Assembly: GCA_964611125.1 (NCBI GenBank)
Contig: CAZSZO010000001.1
Span: 124,001 to 188,000, forward strand
Origin: JAEUIX01 sp964611125
GTDB lineage: Bacteria > Planctomycetota > Phycisphaerae > Phycisphaerales > UBA1924
DNA: 64,000 nt
Reading direction: 5' to 3'
In this document: in pieces, positions 61,235 through 64,000 of the stretch
Layout of the letters: every line of letters begins with the position of its first letter
Position numbering within the stretch: the stretch's first letter is position 1
Translations under genes and position numbers: made by a program
Notes under the pieces: generated by a model
What the model was told of the DNA's origin: nothing
The model's database searches: none
Seen by the model: only the letters and a program-made list of their open reading frames with translations

Positions 61235-62761
61235 ATGAACAACGGCCACTCCCAGCAGAAGCCCGAGTCCGCCTGTCCTGTCCTGACCACGGCCAACGGC
61301 GCCCCGATCGGCGTGCAGCACGCGCTGACTGCCGGGCCGCGCGGCCCGCTCCTGATGCAGGATGTGGCGCTGCTGGAGCAGATGCAGCACTTCAATCGCG
61401 AGCGCATCCCCGAGCGCGTGGTTCACGCCAAGGGCTCCGGGGCGTATGGCACGTTCACGGTGACCAGTGACATCACCCGCTATTCCAAGGCCGCGCTCTT
61501 CGCCAAGGTGGGCAAGAAGACCGAGACCTTCCTGCGGTTCTCAACGGTCGCCGGCGAGCGGGGCGCCGCCGACGCGGAACGCGACGTGCGCGGCTTCGCC
61601 CTGAAGTTCTACACCGAGGAGGGGAACTGGGACCTGGTCGGCAACAACACCCCGGTGTTCTTCGTGCGTGATCCGTACAAGTTCCAGAACTTCATCCACA
61701 CGCAGAAGCGCAACCCGCAGACCAACCTGCGCGACATGGATATGCAGTGGGATTTCTGGAGCCAGTGCCCCGAGTCACTCCATCAGGTGACGATCCTGTT
61801 CTCCGATCGCGGCATCCCCGCCAGCTACCGCCACATCAATGGCTACGGAAGCCATACGTTTTCGCTGATCAACGCCATCGGCGAGCGGGTGTGGTGCAAG
61901 TTCCACTTCAAGACCCGCCAGGGCATCAAGAACATGACCGACGAGGAGTCGGCCGCGACCATCGCCCAGGACCGCGAGAGCCATCAGCGCGATCTCTTCC
62001 ACACCATCGCCAAGGGTGAGTTCCCGCGCTGGCGCGTCTGCATCCAGGTCATGACCCAGGCCCAGGCCGACAGCTTCCGCTGGAACCCCTTCGACCTCAC
62101 CAAGGTCTGGCCGCACAAGGAGTTCCCGTTGATCGAGGTCGGCGAGCTTGAGCTCAACCGCAATCCCCAGAACTACCACGCCGAGGTCGAGCAGGCCGCC
62201 TTCAAGCCCGGCGCCCTGGTGCCGGGTATCGGCCCCAGCCCCGACAAGATGCTCCAGGCCCGCCTCATGTCCTATGCCGACACGCACCTGCACCGGCTGG
62301 GCGTCAACCACCACCAGATCCCCGTCAACAAGCCCCGCTGCCCGGTGATGAACTACATCCGCGACGGCGCCCTCGCCGACGGCGCCTATGGCAGCGCGCC
62401 CAACTACTGGCCCAACACCATCGCCAGCGCCCCCAAGCCCGACGCCAGCTTCGCCGATCCCGCCTGGTCGCTCGGCCAGACGATCGTGGACCGCTTCGAC
62501 AGCACCAAGGACCACGACGACTTCACCCAGGCCGGCGACCTCTACCGCATGTTCGACGACGCCCACCGCGACCGCCTCACCCGGCGCATCGCCGGCGTGC
62601 TGGGCCAGGCCCGGCGTGATATCCAGCTGCTGCAGCTCTGCCATTTCTCCCGGGCTGACGAGGATTACGGCCGGCGCGTCGCCGCGCACCTCAAGATCGA
62701 TCTCGCCGCGGAAATGGCCCGTCTGACCCAGCACGGCCACCCCGCGCCTATCCACGCCTGA
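61235..62761 (+). CDS. katA: Monofunctional haem catalase KatA
   Basis: 508 residues, the small-subunit size. Active-site His64 in IPERVVHAKGSGAYGTF; NNTPVFFVRDP with distal Asn region; proximal haem Tyr347 in RLMSYADTHLHRLGVNH. Converts hydrogen peroxide to water and oxygen in the cytoplasm. Under control of the divergent oxyR by position. A perfect 13-bp-stem terminator ends the unit. Confidence 0.95.
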   Translation: MNNGHSQQKPESACPVLTTANGAPIGVQHALTAGPRGPLLMQDVALLEQMQHFNRERIPERVVHAKGSGAYGTFTVTSDITRYSKAALFAKVGKKTETFLRFSTVAGERGAADAERDVRGFALKFYTEEGNWDLVGNNTPVFFVRDPYKFQNFIHTQKRNPQTNLRDMDMQWDFWSQCPESLHQVTILFSDRGIPASYRHINGYGSHTFSLINAIGERVWCKFHFKTRQGIKNMTDEESAATIAQDRESHQRDLFHTIAKGEFPRWRVCIQVMTQAQADSFRWNPFDLTKVWPHKEFPLIEVGELELNRNPQNYHAEVEQAAFKPGALVPGIGPSPDKMLQARLMSYADTHLHRLGVNHHQIPVNKPRCPVMNYIRDGALADGAYGSAPNYWPNTIASAPKPDASFADPAWSLGQTIVDRFDSTKDHDDFTQAGDLYRMFDDAHRDRLTRRIAGVLGQARRDIQLLQLCHFSRADEDYGRRVAAHLKIDLAAEMARLTQHGHPAPIHA

Positions 62762-62801
62762 CGCAGTCGTCTTCGTTATCACCCGCCCGAGCGTCCAAAC
62801 C

Positions 62802-62841
62802 AAAGCCCCGCGAGTCGATTGCTCGCGGGGCTTTGTTCTTT
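62802..62841 (+). terminator. Intrinsic terminator after katA
   Basis: AAAGCCCCGCGAG and CTCGCGGGGCTTT form a perfect 13-bp stem around a 7-nt loop, followed by GTTCTTTT. It lies between katA and the opposing aminopeptidase gene and may serve both. Confidence 0.93.
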
Positions 62842-62863
62842 TCCGAAATTGGGGCCGCGGACA

Positions 62864-64000
62864 TCAGTTTCCGGGCCAGCCCGGGAACACGAACCGGCCT
62901 TCCTGCTGGATCAGTTCGCCGTCGGCGTAAACCGCCCCGCCGCGGCGCAGGTCGCCGACCAGATCCCAGTGAAGGGCTGATTCATTGGTGTTCCCTGTCT
63001 CCGGGTACCCCGCGCCGACCGCGATGTGGAACGTCCCCCCCACCTTCTCATTGAAGAATTCGTTGCGGCTGACATCGTCGAGGGCGTAGTTGGTCCCGAA
63101 CGCAATCTCCCCGGCGTTGCGGGCGCCGGCGTCCTGGTCGAGCAGTTTCAAGAGGTAGGCCTCGTTCCGCGTTGCGCTGGCGGCGATCACCCTGCCGCCC
63201 CGAAACTCCAGTCGAACCCCCGTCACCTCCCGCCCCCGGTGGATCGCCGGGAACGTGAAGTTGACGACGCCATCCACCGATCGCGGGCCCGAGTACACCT
63301 CGCCATCCGGGAAGTTCTCCTGCCCCGAGCAGTCACACCACCTCCGTCCCGACACGTCCACGGTGACATCCGTGCCCTCGTGAGCCCGGCCGTCCGCCGA
63401 GCCTGCTTCAGACGGCGCCGTGATTCGCAGTTCGCGGCAGCGCTGCAGACGGTCCAGCAGCCGCTCGTGCTGCTCACGCAGCCGGCGCCACGCGGCCAGC
63501 GGGTCGGGCAGGTGCAGGAACCCGGCCCGGTAGACCCACTCGGCGTAATCGGTGAGCGACATGTCCGCCTCCTGGGCGGCCGCCTGGCTGGGGATCTCAG
63601 TGAGCACGTAGCGGGTTTCGCCGGCGGCCTTGCGGCGGAGCGACATGGTGAGCAGGCCGCGCCGGGCGGCCTGGGCCATCGCCACGCGCGCGGGATCGAC
63701 CCGCCCGAGGTAGCGGGTGTTGCGCGGGCAGCGCAGGACCATCAGCACATCACAGCGAGCCAGGCGGAACTCCTCGAACGGGCAGACGTGCCGAAGCTGG
63801 TCATCACTCGCGTGCCGGAGCATCAGCTCATGCAGGCGCTCCGGGCGCGGGTGAAAGCTCGGATGTCCACCGGCCCTCAGCACCGCCTCGAACAGGGCCT
63901 CGACCGGCTCCATGCACTCGGGCTCGCCCACAATCGTCACCAGGTCGCCCCCCCGCACGCTGGTGGAGAAGTTCACCAGCACATCGGCCAGTTTGTCCAG
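62864..64000 (-). CDS. M29-family aminopeptidase (N-terminus beyond window)
   Basis: The frame runs in from the right edge (LDKLADVLVNFSTSVRGGD) and ends at 62864, giving about 378 residues of the ~400 expected. Thermophilic-aminopeptidase features: VLVNFSTSVRGGDLVTIVG at the front, metal-site Glu/His positions in GARNAGEIAFGTNYALDD, NEKVGGTFHIAVGAGYPETG, NESALHWDLVGDLR and the terminal VYADGELIQQEGRFV. A metal-dependent exopeptidase of the AmpS/PepS type, cytoplasmic. An Ala/Arg-rich stretch (about 185-205) interrupts the middle. Confidence 0.88.
   Translation of the reverse strand: MDKLADVLVNFSTSVRGGDLVTIVGEPECMEPVEALFEAVLRAGGHPSFHPRPERLHELMLRHASDDQLRHVCPFEEFRLARCDVLMVLRCPRNTRYLGRVDPARVAMAQAARRGLLTMSLRRKAAGETRYVLTEIPSQAAAQEADMSLTDYAEWVYRAGFLHLPDPLAAWRRLREQHERLLDRLQRCRELRITAPSEAGSADGRAHEGTDVTVDVSGRRWCDCSGQENFPDGEVYSGPRSVDGVVNFTFPAIHRGREVTGVRLEFRGGRVIAASATRNEAYLLKLLDQDAGARNAGEIAFGTNYALDDVSRNEFFNEKVGGTFHIAVGAGYPETGNTNESALHWDLVGDLRRGGAVYADGELIQQEGRFVFPGWPGN

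Overview
The window is about 68-70% GC and gene-dense, and it looks like chromosomal DNA of a Planctomycetota bacterium, most likely class Phycisphaerae. Supporting signs are: secreted proteins ending in a double calcium-loop, dockerin-like domain with the repeated motif DPDDLSDYI and a terminal Gly-Cys; secreted proteins ending in a PTPGAAGVLA-helix-RRR sorting tail; prepilin-type FTLIE proteins; very large serine/threonine kinases with beta-propellers; an ECF sigma factor of the planctomycete type; and an oversized SecA. The assignment rests on protein features only, since no rRNA is present.

Layout. 1-4.1 kb (minus): end of a secreted protein, ScpB, a palindrome array, a ribose-type ABC permease and a pseudopilin. 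4.7-6.8 kb (plus): a large secreted protein with a GC-ending dockerin-like tail. 7.0-15.9 kb (minus): one tightly overlapped cbb3 oxidase operon, ccoNO(fused)-ccoQ-ccoP-ccoG-fixH-TauE/SafE-ccoI-ccoS. It is divergent from a cysteine-containing Rrf2 regulator with a recognisable promoter. 16.7-22.2 kb: moaA divergent from a three-subunit molybdenum hydroxylase operon with a Tat-signalled iron-sulfur subunit and a small Cys/His-rich fourth gene. 22.2-30.3 kb: an ABC exporter pair, trigger factor, two zinc-ribbon membrane proteins, a class I amidotransferase, a DksA-like protein and LspA. 30.3-34 kb (minus): kynureninase, an ACMSD-like amidohydrolase and a SpoIIE phosphatase whose start region holds seven 8-bp repeats. 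34-41.7 kb: a truncated-haemoglobin lipoprotein, small proteins, a stand-alone TSCPD protein, SecA and a GspG-like pseudopilin.

41.8-52.9 kb is an accessory region. It contains tRNA-Pro(CGG), a hydrolase remnant, an adhesin/tail-fibre-like secreted protein, a kinase remnant, a 950-residue kinase with an altered HRD motif, a GntR(YtrA)-ABC cassette with an apparently leaderless regulator, and a 1092-residue kinase-WD40 protein. Degenerate copies of the tRNA 3' end and a 56-57 bp repeat lie inside it. 53-55.6 kb holds two secreted proteins with sorting tails and an ECF sigma factor.

55.7-58.8 kb holds the most interesting unit. A 134-residue protein with a ubiquitin-like sequence pattern ends exactly in Gly-Gly and is directly coupled to an 881-residue DUF4132/MolR-type protein. 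58.9-64 kb has a GNAT acetyltransferase, a small dockerin-tailed secreted protein, divergent oxyR-katA and a partial M29 aminopeptidase.
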